From: Hyphochytrium catenoides
Taxonomy: Eukaryota > Sar > Hyphochytriomycetes > Hyphochytriales > Hyphochytriaceae
Direction of reading: 5' to 3'
DNA length: 64,000 nt
NCBI GenBank assembly: GCA_900088475.1
Contig: FLMG01000368.1
Location: 87,655-151,654 of the forward strand
Below are positions 1 through 12,000 of the stretch, piece by piece. A program made the translations under genes and the position numbers. The notes under the pieces are model-generated. The model did not search any database, was not told where the DNA came from, and saw nothing but the letters and a program-made list of their open reading frames with translations. The first letter of the stretch is position 1, and each line of letters begins with the position of its first letter.

Positions 1-66
1 ACTCTCTCTCTCTCTCTCTCTCTCGCTCTCTCTCTCTTTCTCTCCCTCTCTCTCTCTCTCTCTCTC
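1..66. repeat. CT dinucleotide microsatellite
   Basis: Almost pure (CT)n with a few interruptions (single G and TTT/CCC steps) running off the left edge of the window. The same CT-rich strand composition recurs in several introns and intergenic stretches here. No coding potential is seen. Confidence 0.95.
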
Positions 67-1763
67 CCCCTTCCCCAAACAAAGCGTCATCAGACTGAGA
101 GACAGTGTCTGCACCTAATGGGAAACTCTCGAAGTCCCAGTATTGTCTCTCTCCTCTCTGTCTCTCTGTCCGGCTCCTTTTATCACCTTCAGCCCTTATC
201 TCTCTTGGCTCTTTCTTGAAGTAGAGCGAGAAGTAAGTGTTGGCGTATCTATAGCTGACTCTGTCTCGCTAATACCCCATGGTTTGGATAATAACTTTCT
301 GATTCATTCTCAGCTTTCTGTTGGCCTCTGTCTCGCGGTCCTAACATGAAGACTTGACCTGATAAAAGAGCTTGTTTGTACAGTAGTTCTTTCGGTGAAG
401 GGGGGTAGCCCTGCGTCCCTAGGGTCCGTGGCAAGTTGTGATCAGCTTGTACACTGCAAGTTAATGTTCCAGCAGATGAAGGTGACCCCCGATGCGCATA
501 GGTAAGGAGGCCACTCCCCAGACCCACTTGGGAAATCTATGTTAGCGTATTACTAGGCTAAAAGGTGAGGCAAGAGGAAAAAGTAAAGTTATTACTACTG
601 CCTGGTTGAAGGATGGGAGTGATGTGTCCGTCTCTCCCTCCTCCTCCTCCCTCTCCTCTTCCTTCCTTGTGCCAACAGCAACCATCAGAATCACTACGAA
701 CATTTATTCTGATCCAATAACTTCTGAATTACCGAAAGTAAATTGCAACTCACGTAGACTAGACACCGTATCTGACAAACTACCGAACCTTAATGTGGGC
801 TGGAGTTGAATACCTCGAGGAATTTGGGAAGAATCCCGAAGGTGCCCCTGACTCCCGAGGTCTCTTAATAACATTTGTCGAAAATATTACTTGGAGTGCT
901 ACATGGCGGCGTTGGAAGACATGTATGACTGTAGAGACTCCGCCGCTCCAAGCGGCGCCATCAGTAGAACTATGCAGAGAACGTGAAGATGGAAGCACGA
1001 GAGAGGCATAATGCTAGGGGGGGAGAAGGGCAAACCACGAGGAAACGTTATAAGTTGTCGACACCGGGTGGTGGGGCCTGGGGTGCCGTCTGCGTTGTCC
1101 TGGGCCCTGGCTCGTCATAAGAGGCAGGCTAGCCTGATCGTGCTGCCGGTGTTGGCCTGTTGGCATGCTGAGGGTCTATAGAACTATTGTTGGCTGCAAG
1201 AGCCTTGGCCGTAGTTAGAAATGCCTTTTTTCTGCCAGGTTCCACGGATTAACCCTCATCTCTAATAAAGACGCCAATTGCAAGCCAATGTGTCGTCAGC
1301 AGGACAAAAGAGAAGCTAAAGGGTGGAAAGTTCTGCCCCTTTGGAAGGGTGATGGATGTTAGGGGAAGAAGCGAGAAGTGTCACTAAACGCTTCCTTCCC
1401 CTCATAACTTCACATCATCAACTTTATTTTATGCGACTCTTTTCTAACCCTCACTACTATGAAAGCCATCCTCCGGATACTCTGTTTCCTTTAGCTTTAA
1501 TCCAACCCTTTCTACACTCGTTTAGCCTCACAAAGAAGTGTCTGGACGAACGAAGAACGCTGCATTAGCTGGTTGAAGAATCATGCCATAATGACTGGGA
1601 AAGCGCACGTCACGTCTTGTACTTTAGATAGCTCCTCCTCCGAGCAGCTTTAAGAATAGCAATCTCCAAATTTGGCCCCCCATCCTTGTGTTCCTTTCCG
1701 CCTCGGCTTATGGCGTATGGGCAATAAATACTAAGCTCTATCTAGTGAGTTCCCAGCCCAAGC
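67..1763. other. Gene-free stretch (no recognisable gene)
   Basis: Short open frames occur on both strands, the longest 92 codons, but none has recognisable motifs, splice-linked partners or family-like composition. A GC-rich palindromic patch lies near 940-960 (GCCGCTCC...GGCGGC-like). The right end is the 3' flank of the DUG2-like gene. It may hold part of a gene from outside the window that I cannot recognise. Confidence 0.5.
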
Positions 1764-4700
1764 TCAACCTCCATCGGCGGACTGCTTTCCGACCTCTAAA
1801 AAGAAGTCCCGCATCACAACTTTGCCTAAAAACAGATTCTTCAAGCGCATCCGCTCGTTCTGTCGAGCAAGGTCTGGTCAGCATTAGGGTTGGGACATTC
1901 AAGAGTGATACGAGCACTTCTCTTTTTCCTGGGATGCATGAAATAGAAGAGGCACAAGGAATCTTCGAACGCACCTGCAGATGGGCGCTATCCGTGGACT
2001 GCCCCATGGGAAAGTGCAATGCTGGCGCCTTGAAATGATCAGCCAGGAATGAGGTCGCCTGAATCGTACCACCTTCGCGGACATAATTCGGTTTTACACC
2101 CCAGTGCTTATGTATTGCGCGCTCAGCAGCCCTGTAGTACATCTGACAGGGAGATTAGCTGCAAGTAGTGCTCAATAGAGAGGGCTAAGAAACAGTCGGA
2201 GCGTTGTATAAACTCGCCCTTTCGTCCTCTCCCTCAATTCCTGTAAGCCCCACCGTCACAGAGCAAACTATCTTCTGGCGGATGGCCTTATCTGGCTAGG
2301 CAATGACAGTAGACTCTGCTCTCTGCCAGACACATCCGCTCCAGCTTCTTTACAGGTCCTTGCTCCTGCCGTCCAGGTGACCGTCCGGCACCCTTTTATT
2401 ATGTCATGACATCATCTTACATTATTTGTATCTGCCAGCCACCATCCAATGCTCCGCTTGACAGATATAGAGAGGTGGTTCCAGGTGTCAAGCGCCTGGA
2501 ATTGCTCTTGGCAGTGTGCAATAAAGCGCTCCGCAACTTTCTCAGACTCCTGGTCAGGCACTGTCCGAATTGTCACCATTGCCTATGCCGAGCGGCAGTT
2601 AGCAGTCAACAAGAGTGGTCCGGAGTTACTCAAGGGCAGCTTGCGACAGCAGCAATGGGAAATCGGAGAGAAGAGAAGAAGAACGAAAGAGCGCACAAGC
2701 ATATTGAGGGCAGATATGAAAGTAAGGGTTCAACAAGTCGTCAAATAGAATCTAGCTACGCAGTTGCAAATAAGGATAAATGGAGGGATCTGTTGGGGCA
2801 GAGGCTTTGCCAAGTTGTAGAGCAGCTGCAAACAACTTGCCAGAGAAGAGGCAAAGGACGTACCATAGCTCCTCGAGGAATGACCGAGTGATCATCCAAG
2901 GAAGATTTGAAACATGTCACTGAAACTGAGGGGCTCCTCCAGCGACTCATAAGAACCTACAGTAAACTCTCGTTATGAGAGGGACGAGGCAATGAAGGCA
3001 GCTTACACTTTCTCCCCGATCTATATATATTCTTCTACCCTTTGTCCCACTCTCTTGTATTGTATCAAGTGCAAAGCCTCGGAGTGTCTCTCTTTAACAT
3101 ACCTGTTTCTTGGCTTTATTCCTTCGAGAGTCAGCTCGGGACGACGCTGACGAATCTGCTTTGGCACTTAAAGACGGTCTCCGGGCTGTATTAAAGAGAT
3201 TATCAGCTTTCTGGCTAAGTAGACCTGTTCACTGAGGCGACTTTATCCCCTAGTGAGAAGGTGTTCTCCTTAAGTTGTGTCGTTCCGCTTAGGCCAATGC
3301 TGCTCTTTCACCCCTCTTCCGTCTAACTTGAGCTTCAATGAAATAAGTGAGCTTGCTCTCTTTACCTGTGGGCTCGCTTACAGCATTAACAACGGAAGAG
3401 CTACTTGAAGAGCTACCAAGAAAACTACCCATGCGGAAACCTCCGGGTGTAGACGCCCCAGACGGAAGGGGATCCTCCCAACGGAGTTTCGGGATGCCGT
3501 TCACAGCTTTGTAGCCCTCGAAATCCCAGTCAATTGCGTCGTATAGCGCCTCTTCCGCAGGCCCTACAGGCCTTACATTGTCATAGAAGCCGGGCGCGGT
3601 GCACAATCCTGATGGTGGAAGACAGTGGCGTAGGAGCGGTTACAATGGGTTGGAATCTCCAGGTGTACGCTATGATTAGAGCTCACTTCCCAGCTTTATT
3701 ATTCTCTCCCTGCAAATCTCTTCAATCACATGCATATTCCATTACCTGTCTTGCTGTCAATCACCGAGGACAGCAGCGCAATGAGGTCTACAAGGGGCTC
3801 TCTTATAGATCCGCCATCGACTCCAGTGTGCAAGTCGCGCTTTGCGCCGCTCACCTGGAAGAAAAAAGTCAACGGACATACAGTGGTGGGTTGTCGTAGG
3901 CTGTTTGCCCATTTTTCTTCTATATTTGTCTCCATAAGCAGGCTAGAAATAGGATAAAGGGCTAGCTGTAGGCAGGAGTTGGTAAAGGTCGGTAAGGAGG
4001 ACTACATGCAGAAGATGAAGGAAAGGTTAGGCACTTTCTTAGAGACAAACCTCAAGTGAGCATAGGATTTGACCGCGCAATCCATAGGTGAGGCATGGGG
4101 TGTCCTCGCCAAGCCAGTAGTTATTGCTTATAAAAACTAGGCTCACAGCTTCAAACCAGTCACTGTTCTCTAAAATGGCTTCTTTGAATCCTCCGCTTCC
4201 TGCAGATATCGCGCATTAATCAGGATAGGTGCCACAGTCCTTCATCTTCCTCGTATCGTCGTCGCTGCTATTTGATCAGACATGCATAAGAAGCAGTGAA
4301 TCAGCTTACCGTTTTCGCCTTCTCCCTCGAACACGAAGATGAAGTTAGGAACCTTTCCATTCTCGACATTCTCCCTTTCTAGGTTCACAGCTTCTTGGAT
4401 AGCATAGAAAAGGGCAATTATAGGTCCCTTGTCATCTGATACTCCACGTCCATAGAGATAGCCATCCCGGCCAGTAAGAGAAAATGGAGGAGAATGCCAT
4501 CCATCCCTTTCATTGGCCGGTACCACGTCGCTGGTCAGCAGATAGAAACATTTTGTGAGCCTAGGCAAATCAAAAATGCCGGCAGATCGTAGTCACGTAC
4601 TAATGGCCATATACGAGAATGGTCTTCAAGCTGGGATCGCGCACCAGTTTTCCTAGCACCACGGGGTTCTGCGATGGACTCGAATGTGCCAACCTCGTTT

Positions 4701-7451
4701 CCGCGCCCAAATGATAAAGTAAAGACTGAAGAGGGAAAGCATTGTCACAGCGGTCAGGTAATAATGGAAAAAAGGGAAAGGAGAGCAACATGTTCCCCAT
4801 TCATTTCCCTACCTGCAGCATTTTGGCGCCCCTCCAGCACTCCTCATGGGAAGTTGGGTCTCCACTGACGGTTCTAATGCCCACGAACTGCCTGAGCAGG
4901 TAGATCATTGAGCCTTCGGACTTCCTTCCTCTGCAACGTTAGGCATCTGGTTAGAGAATAGGCCGAACAACCATGATTTATGTGTACAACTGACTGGCGT
5001 ACTTGTCGTTCCCGATATAGGGGAGACTTCTATTCAGTAGCCACTCGGGGTTAGCGTTGGAAGGCTCCATAAAGTTCACATCCCAGACCTGTTATCCAAA
5101 CCTTAGCAAGGACAGTTGCCCCAATTCTTGATTTTTGAAAGGTTAGACTATAATTTGGGCAAACCTTTACGGCACCATCAGCTGAAGCGCTAACCACGAA
5201 GACATCAGCACAGACCAAAGAGTGAACCACACTTTCGTGCCCATGGAGAGTCTGTCCAACAGCGACCACACCGTACATGCACACAATGGAAAGAGACGTA
5301 AGCCACCATTCTCCAGTGCCAATTACGAGGGTTATTACCGTGATCTTTGTGAGAGTGTTCGTGTCCCATATACAGACAGTGTTATCTGCCGACCCGCTGC
5401 ACAGCCGTCTACCATTCAATGCAGTGCAGAGGCAAAGGACCTAAGAAGGAATATGCATACCGTTAGGCCGCCATTCTGTGTTCCACGCAAAGAGCACAAG
5501 AGTGCTAAGGAAGACTACCTCCGCTTCGTGGCCCTGCAATACAGTCTTACACTTTAAGGAATCGGTATCCCAGCAACGAATGGTCTTATCCTGGGACCCT
5601 GAGTAGGCAGAAAGAGTGATAGTCTGAGAACAAGCCGGAAAGGTGTAAGGCAGAGGGACCATTGAACATCTCAAGATATGTCTGAAACGTAAAAGCGACA
5701 AAGAGGTTAATCGCCGGTCCCTCATTCACGCTTTGGATGTACCTGAAAATACCATGCTATCTGATATGTCAAGAGCAAAGACGCTGCCACTGTGACCAAC
5801 AAGCGTCGTCACTCTTTCTAGGTTTGGCAAGCTCCAAACGATAATCTGCCCATCTCCTCCACCAGTGAAGAGCCGCTCGCCGCTGCTGGATCCAATGCTT
5901 GAGTCTAGCGGTTGGTGTTGGCTCTTTGTCGCGTCTGCTTTACGTTCCACAGCTGTGCAGTATACAAAGCCGAAGTGTCCCTTTAGATGCCGCCAATGAC
6001 GCAAGGGGTTGAAACTAGAGTCCATATCAACTATCTAGACCATGGATACATTAGTCGATGTGGACTATAATACGTGAGGTCGATAATGAGAGGCCAAAGG
6101 GAAGAGGAGAGCTGAAGGGGGACTCCAAAAGAAAGTGACCCATCAACGGTGGCGCAGGGTAGCAGGAACTGGACGATGGAAGAGGCTACGAAGTTGCAGG
6201 TTGCTTAAGGAGCGGCCATTCGAGTGTAGAAAGACATAAAAGTTTGAAGAGAGTCCATTCTTAAGACCTTTGCATCTTGGCCGGAGCCGTTGCCGTGTGC
6301 TTCTTCACTGTCTCCTGCCAAGCGGAAGTCAATCCCCGGCAGTAGAGGTATGGGAGAGGAAGAAGGGAAGCAGAGGGCTCAACCGCGAACCAAAGATAGC
6401 AAGTAATTAAGCCAATAGAATCTCAACGAGATCTTTCCTACCAGGAGATAAATATTGAGCCGTCCGGACGGAGGTATCCTGAAGGCCGAAGATCAAGGTA
6501 GAGCCAGAACCTGCGAGGGCCAGGATAATAGCCCTGGTGACGGTTGTGACGGAAAGGCAGGCAAACCCGTTGTGGATGTCCCAGACCCGACATGTCTTAT
6601 CTGCTGCCACAGAGAAGAGTTTCCCGTCTAATACTAGGAGTGCTAAAAAGGAAATCATGCAAGTCAGTCCTCCTCACTCTTCGCACCAGCGTGACCACGC
6701 TTGTACGTGCCAGCGCTTTCCTCACTTCTCACTGCGATCTGAACTGCTTAAGCCTTATCTAATACTTTCCCTAATCCCTCCGTCCGTTCCCCTTCGCATT
6801 GTTCTATGCGTAGATACATGTTTCTTCCTCAAACTCTCTCTCTCTCTTTCCGCCCTAAATCTCTCTCTTTCCTCCCTTCTCTCTCTCTCTCTCTCGCTTC
6901 TCCCTTGATCTCTCTCTTATCCGGTCTTCTGAGTGGCCTTGGACCTCAGGCCCATCTATCCTGCTAACAAGTGTCTCACCTGTGATGCTCCGCCCATGCC
7001 CATGGATCTCATGAATGCACTTGAATTCTTCCAGGTCCCAAACCTTTATGACATTATCTTCTTGTCCGACGAACAACCTTTGCCAAAAGCGAGAAAGTAT
7101 GGTCCATGAATCCCGGCTGTCATTAGTCCAAGCACCAAAAAGCATCACACCTTAGAGGATCCTCGGTCACAGCCATTGCCGTCACAATGCTAGTGTTCTG
7201 AAGTGTCATAAAAGCTGATACCGGGTTCCGTGACTGCTGCTCTTCTTCTAACGTAGCACTCAACTGTTAAGTAATTGACGCCAAGGAAAGCCAGAAGCCT
7301 CACCTAAGGTCGAGACAAGCATCTCCCCAAACTTGCGGATGCCCTTGTTAATGTGCAGAGGCCCCGCACAGCTCCTACTTGCGGAGACAATGGAAGGAAT
7401 GTGGTCGGCAAGAGCCTTTGGTGAAAAAACATGCCTAGCTTCGTGCGCCAT
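1764..7451 (-). CDS. DUG2: DUG2-like WD40 + M20 metallopeptidase (glutathione degradation)
   Basis: Spliced gene, N-terminal WD40 repeats plus C-terminal M20 peptidase, the layout of yeast Dug2, which works with the amidotransferase Dug3 on glutathione and gamma-glutamyl peptides in the cytosol. Start ATG at 7451, with an in-frame stop 21 nt upstream. WD40 exons lie at 7077-6980 (NVIKVWD), 6642-6442 (KTCRVWD), about 6045-5750, and about 5600-5150 (KTIRCWD, NTVCIWD). M20 follows: LRQFVGIRTVSG (about 4900), VYGHYDVVPA split by the intron 4600-4531, YGRGVSDDKGP, FEGEGENGSGG, PCLTYGLRG, GAKRDLHTGV, HSVIPRGAMVTIRTVPDQ and ALHFPMGQSTDSAHL, with the last exon ending at TGA 1764. A Ser-rich insert (about 3390-3420) interrupts the second lobe. 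A small exon near 6320-6280 is phase-compatible but uncertain. Exon limits were read by eye; the family call is firm, the exact orthology likely. Confidence 0.88.
6836..6906. repeat. CT-rich microsatellite inside an intron
   Basis: Two blocks of CTCTCT separated by short unique DNA, lying in the intron (6979-6643) of the DUG2-like gene. Because that gene is on the minus strand, its intron is GA-rich here, so this is not its polypyrimidine tract. Confidence 0.85.
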
Positions 7452-8100
7452 GCTGCCAGAGGGTGCCGTTATTTAGGGTCTTGGTCCTTGCTAGGCGCTT
7501 GTTACTTCATGGGCAGGCTGCTGCGATAGTCTCCTGAAAACAGGGAGTCTATTGCCTTCATCCGCCGCTAACGCGACGACAGTTGCCATGCTCAGAGCTG
7601 CTTTCTCATTGAGCCCTAGGGAAGGTGCTTGCCTCATTGCGAAGGCCAGCGCCGATCGGTGCTGTAGCTTTTGGCATCTTCAGATTCTCGAGGTCAAGCT
7701 CAATATCACCTTCCGTGAGAGGAGGTCTCTGTACTCCCCCAGGAATGAAAAACCATATAAAGGAATCAGTTATTAGTAACCGGTCAATGTCTTCATGAGA
7801 TTCATGATAACAGCCTCCTATAATGCTGTGTATCAGGGATATATAACCGTACATCAGAGATAACGTCCGCAACCACAGCCCTTCTATCAGACCGTTTCTC
7901 TCTTTGGTTCTGACAGACGTCGAAGCGACATGCCATCCCTTGCTCGGCACAGTGCCCTGAGGAGCCATCATCAGCATCATCAGCATCGGAAGGGAGACAC
8001 AACGCAGGGTTGGCCCAGCTCCCAGCGCATTGCATTAGAAGAAGGGAGACACAACGCAGGGTTGGCCCAGCTCCCAGCGCATCGCATTAGAAGAGAGAAG
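7452..8100. promoter_or_regulatory. Divergent intergenic region (DUG2-like / kinesin-like)
   Basis: Separates the start codons of two divergent genes and presumably holds both promoters. It contains the 52-bp tandem duplication directly before the kinesin-like start. A minus-strand open stretch at about 7735-7606 (reading RPPLTEGDIELDLENLKM, preceded by a plausible AG acceptor) looks slightly protein-like, but I found no partner exon. No clear TATA box is visible. Confidence 0.5.
7989..8092. repeat. 52-bp tandem duplication, two copies
   Basis: Two head-to-tail copies (7989-8040 and 8041-8092) beginning GAAGGGAGACACAACGCAGG, differing by one base (T versus C near the end). The period of 52 is not a multiple of three. 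The second copy ends 8 bp before the ATG at 8101, so it most likely lies in the 5' leader of the kinesin-like gene. Confidence 0.95.
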
Positions 8101-8974
8101 ATGCTCTCTGTCAAAAAGAATAGTCAAAGAGGTAAACCACTTCTATCTGGAAGCCTGCGGAGAACAGGATGCTGTTCTAGAGGCCCTAAGGCCGCAACGA
8201 AGCAATTTATCATTGGTACATGCCCATGCCCTAGATCATCCCTCGTGTTCACGCTCTCTCGCAGATTTCGGCATTGAAGTTGAGCATGAGTTGACCCAGC
8301 TTCTAGGAAGCTCACTAATGGATCCTAAGGCTCAAATCTTGGTCAAACGGAGCCCTATTAGCTGAAGGAAGCCGCGCTCCGGGACCGCTCACCTGTTTGA
8401 CATCATGACGCTAAAGCCTGAGCTCCCCCAAGGGCTAGTCATTGGGGTTAGTGATGTCTATTCTGCGATTTGAAGGGCGATTTATCTAACACCCGCCTTC
8501 AGTGTCTAGCCCGCATCTGTGAGCACAAAGAGTTTAGCAAGCGTGGTATCGTGGACCTGGAAGTCAACCAAAAAAAAATTAGTGTCCTTCCTTCCATGCT
8601 GGATGGCGACAAGGTACTCAAATGCAATCGACACAAACCAGAGCCGAGACTAAATATCCTCACTCCTGATTGCGCCGGCATGTCCTTCTGCTTGATCCTC
8701 TTCCTTCCTTTGTCTTCCTGTGCTTGTGAACCTCGGCGCAACATATTATCCCTACCTTCTCTTGATCGAATGCTGTCTAGCACATGCAACCCGTCGAGTT
8801 TGATCGGATCTTCAAGCCTGCGGAGGGTACTGTTCTTATGGAGGCTGGGTAGGCTAGAAGCCCAGAGAATACTTGTCCTAACGGAATGCACTGTTGGGCT
8901 TCGCTAATGGTGTTTTCTAAACCTTATAGCCCATTGTCCATTAACAATCCACACATCTGCCTCCTTCTCCTCTC

Positions 8975-9009
<35 letters not shown>

Positions 9010-12000
9010 TGTTCTACTTTTTCTTTCGGGTCGCCACTCTGATCCCGCTAACTGCTGCTTGAAAACAGCTTCAAGACTATAGTGGATTCCTTGCTGGAAG
9101 GTGTCAACTGTAGCATCATTGTCGTAGGCTCATCCGCCACAGACAAGGACAACGTGACTGAAGGCTATGTAACGGAGGATGGAGACAAAAAGGACGGTCT
9201 CATCTCCTGCTTGGTGTCCCAAATCTTTGCTGCCATTGACAAGAAAGTTGAAGGGTTTGGGAAGAAGGCGCCATTCTATGAGTCCACCGTCGGTGCCGGT
9301 TTTGTCGAGTGCTATGATGAGGTCATCAATGTATGTAACACCCTTCTGATACCTGCTTCAGGTCCTATACACATGGCAGGCCCTTCTCCTACACTCATTT
9401 TCTATCTTGACGTCTGTTACCTATGAATGGTCTTAACGCAGGGCTTCTTCATGTGCAGGACCTTCTACAGCCACAAAGTCGGAACCTGAGAGTGGTTGAG
9501 GACGAGACGTATGGGGTGAGTTACTCATCCGTGAGAGATTCGTTTCAGTCTATTAAAGTCGCCTCCTCTGTCCTATTACCTCAATGGCCTTTCGGCCTTC
9601 GGCACTTTCGCTCCCAGATCCACCCCCTGGGAGAAACGATTCGTACTGGGAGCCGTGAAGTCATTCAGACAGTGGTAGAGACCGGTCGGGCAAATCGGGA
9701 CAAGGCTACTGGCATGCATGGACCAGTGCGCACGCATGCCGCTTCTCTATTTAAGCTCATCATATCACAGACTTTGAAGGAGGGTCTGGTCCCAGGACAA
9801 ACATACGACTTGAAGCTAGCATCCACGCTGTTAGTGGTCAATTTGCCGTGCTCGGAAAAGCTAGCTATTCCTCCCTCTAGTCTGAGGTAGGTCGCTTCAC
9901 TGCCTGCTATCCCGCCGTCCAAGCGTGACTAGCTCCCGCGTCCTTCCCTGTTACCTTCCATCTTCTCACCTTCCTTTGGTCTTTGCCTTCAGTTCCCGCA
10001 ATACTATTTTCGCTCTGCCACATCTTCATCTTCCGTCTCGATCTCTTTTTCCTTCAGTCACTATCTCATTGGCTCATTAACCCTCAATGCGCCCACAGGC
10101 TGAAGGAAGGTCCGACCTTGAACAAGACGATGCTCACACTGCGTACCATCTGCGAGCACATCAGCCGGCAAGGGCTAGACTTTGCTCCCTTTTCCTCTTC
10201 GAAGATGACGCATCTCATGCAGGTTTTTGTTCATTTCGTACCTCTATCTGCTCCTTTTTGGCTTTGGTCGCAAAACTTACTCCCGTTATTATTGTTTGAT
10301 ATATATCCCCGTCTCCGTCGTCTTTACCTTCTCAATCGTCTTTACCTTTTCATTATCTGCGCTTTGCACCGGTCCCACCGCTGTAGGACTCGTTGGGTGG
10401 AAACAGCATCACGGCCTGTCTAGCCTTCTTAGCCAACGGCGACTCTGTCGGGTCTTATGAGACGCTCCGACTGGTAAACTTGATGCAGGCTCTGACCACT
10501 TTCCCGGTTGTCAATGATGAAATGGTCCAAGGTGAGTCAGACCTATGGAGTGAAACTTGGTAAAACCAAGTGGCTACGCCTGTGAGGGAGCTGAAAGGTG
10601 TTAGCGGGAGAAAAACACGAGCAGGGAGGAAATCATCAAGAAGAAGAGAAACAAAGATTGGTCTTGAACAAGAGACAAACAAGAATCCAAACCAGGGCTG
10701 CATGGCCTTGTCTTATCGACTGTATTTTTACTCTTGTGAAGATCCTTCCAGAAGTTGATGCCTTGTCCTCTTTCTTGCCGTGGTGATCTTGCCTTTGGCT
10801 CCCAGTAAAGGCAGCCGAGCTAACCTTCTCTTCTCTTGAGGCCTTCTCCGTCGTCATCGGCTAGAGGTCATTGGTATTAGAGACGAGATGGAGAGCTTGC
10901 GAACTGGCAACAATACCAAGGAGATCAGTGATGATGAGCTTATGCAGCGAATTACTGAGCTGGAGGGCAAACAAGTCTCTACCAAGATGGAGAAGCTCAA
11001 GGTCACACAGGAAAGGTATGCCCCAGCCGGAGACCGATGAGAAGACCACGAAGGGGGGACTTGATCAGAAGACCAGGATGTAGTAAGCTTCTATCGATGA
11101 AGAGAAAACTGAACTGCCAAGTGGCTACGGGTTGAGCCATCTTGAAGTTCCCGTACATGACGGACAAGTCCGACCTACCCTGTTCAGTTGATGCGATCTT
11201 AGATATCTCTATCTGCTATTTACCTTGGCTGGCTGAGCTTATAGTTTGAACCCCTTGCCTTGGTAGGGAAGCACTGTCGGAGAAGCTGCTGGCACTGAAG
11301 CGGAAGTACCAGGCACTCGTTCAAAGTAAAATGGACGTGCAAAACGAGCTCATCCAAAGTGAGGAAGAGAAGCTGCGCCTCTCAAGGGCACTGCTTGATC
11401 TCCAGATGCAAAGTGTGCAAATGAAGGAGAAATGGGAAAAAGAGGTGAGTTGAAAGATCGATGGGATAAAGCACCCGAAAGAAGGAGGACTAAAATAGAG
11501 TCTACTCCCTAGCTGCATTTACCGTGTCTCGCAAATCCTAAGTCTTATCCCTATCAGTTTCGGCATCTGGCACTGATCCTAGCACCTTCCTACCCAGTTA
11601 TTAATTCTCTGTTTAACCTGCTTGCTCGTTGTCCTCTTCCTCCCTCTCCACTCTCACTTAATACTACCTTCGACAGAAATACGAGTTGGTGTCAAAGCTG
11701 TTGAACGCTGAGAATGATATTCTGGAGCTGGAGCAGAAGGAGCAGAACAAAGAGAAAAATACGTCTGAGGTTCAGCTAAGGCTGCAGGAAGAGATGGCAG
11801 AAAGGTAAGAAGGGAAACAGCTCGGTTTGATCCGCTAGAATTGGGAGCTTAGATCTGAGAGAACGCACGATGCAAAGGTGCATTGGTCTCACGGGAAAGG
11901 CATGAACGCAAGGGGCTTAGGTTTATAGGACTCTCGGAGTAATTTGACCACCGAGGCCATCCCAATAGTTGAAAAGGGCCGCAACCATGCGAAGCGGCCG

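Noticed and set aside
2406..2891. Plus-strand open frame of 161 codons
   Set aside because: It lies antisense to the M20 C-terminal exons and an intron of the DUG2-like gene, whose motifs (HSVIPRGAM, VTIRTVPDQ) are clear on the minus strand.
7606..7735. Minus-strand stretch RPPLTEGDIELDLENLKM after an AG acceptor
   Set aside because: It looks faintly coding, but no upstream exon or family is recognised and it ends before the DUG2-like start; too weak to call a gene.
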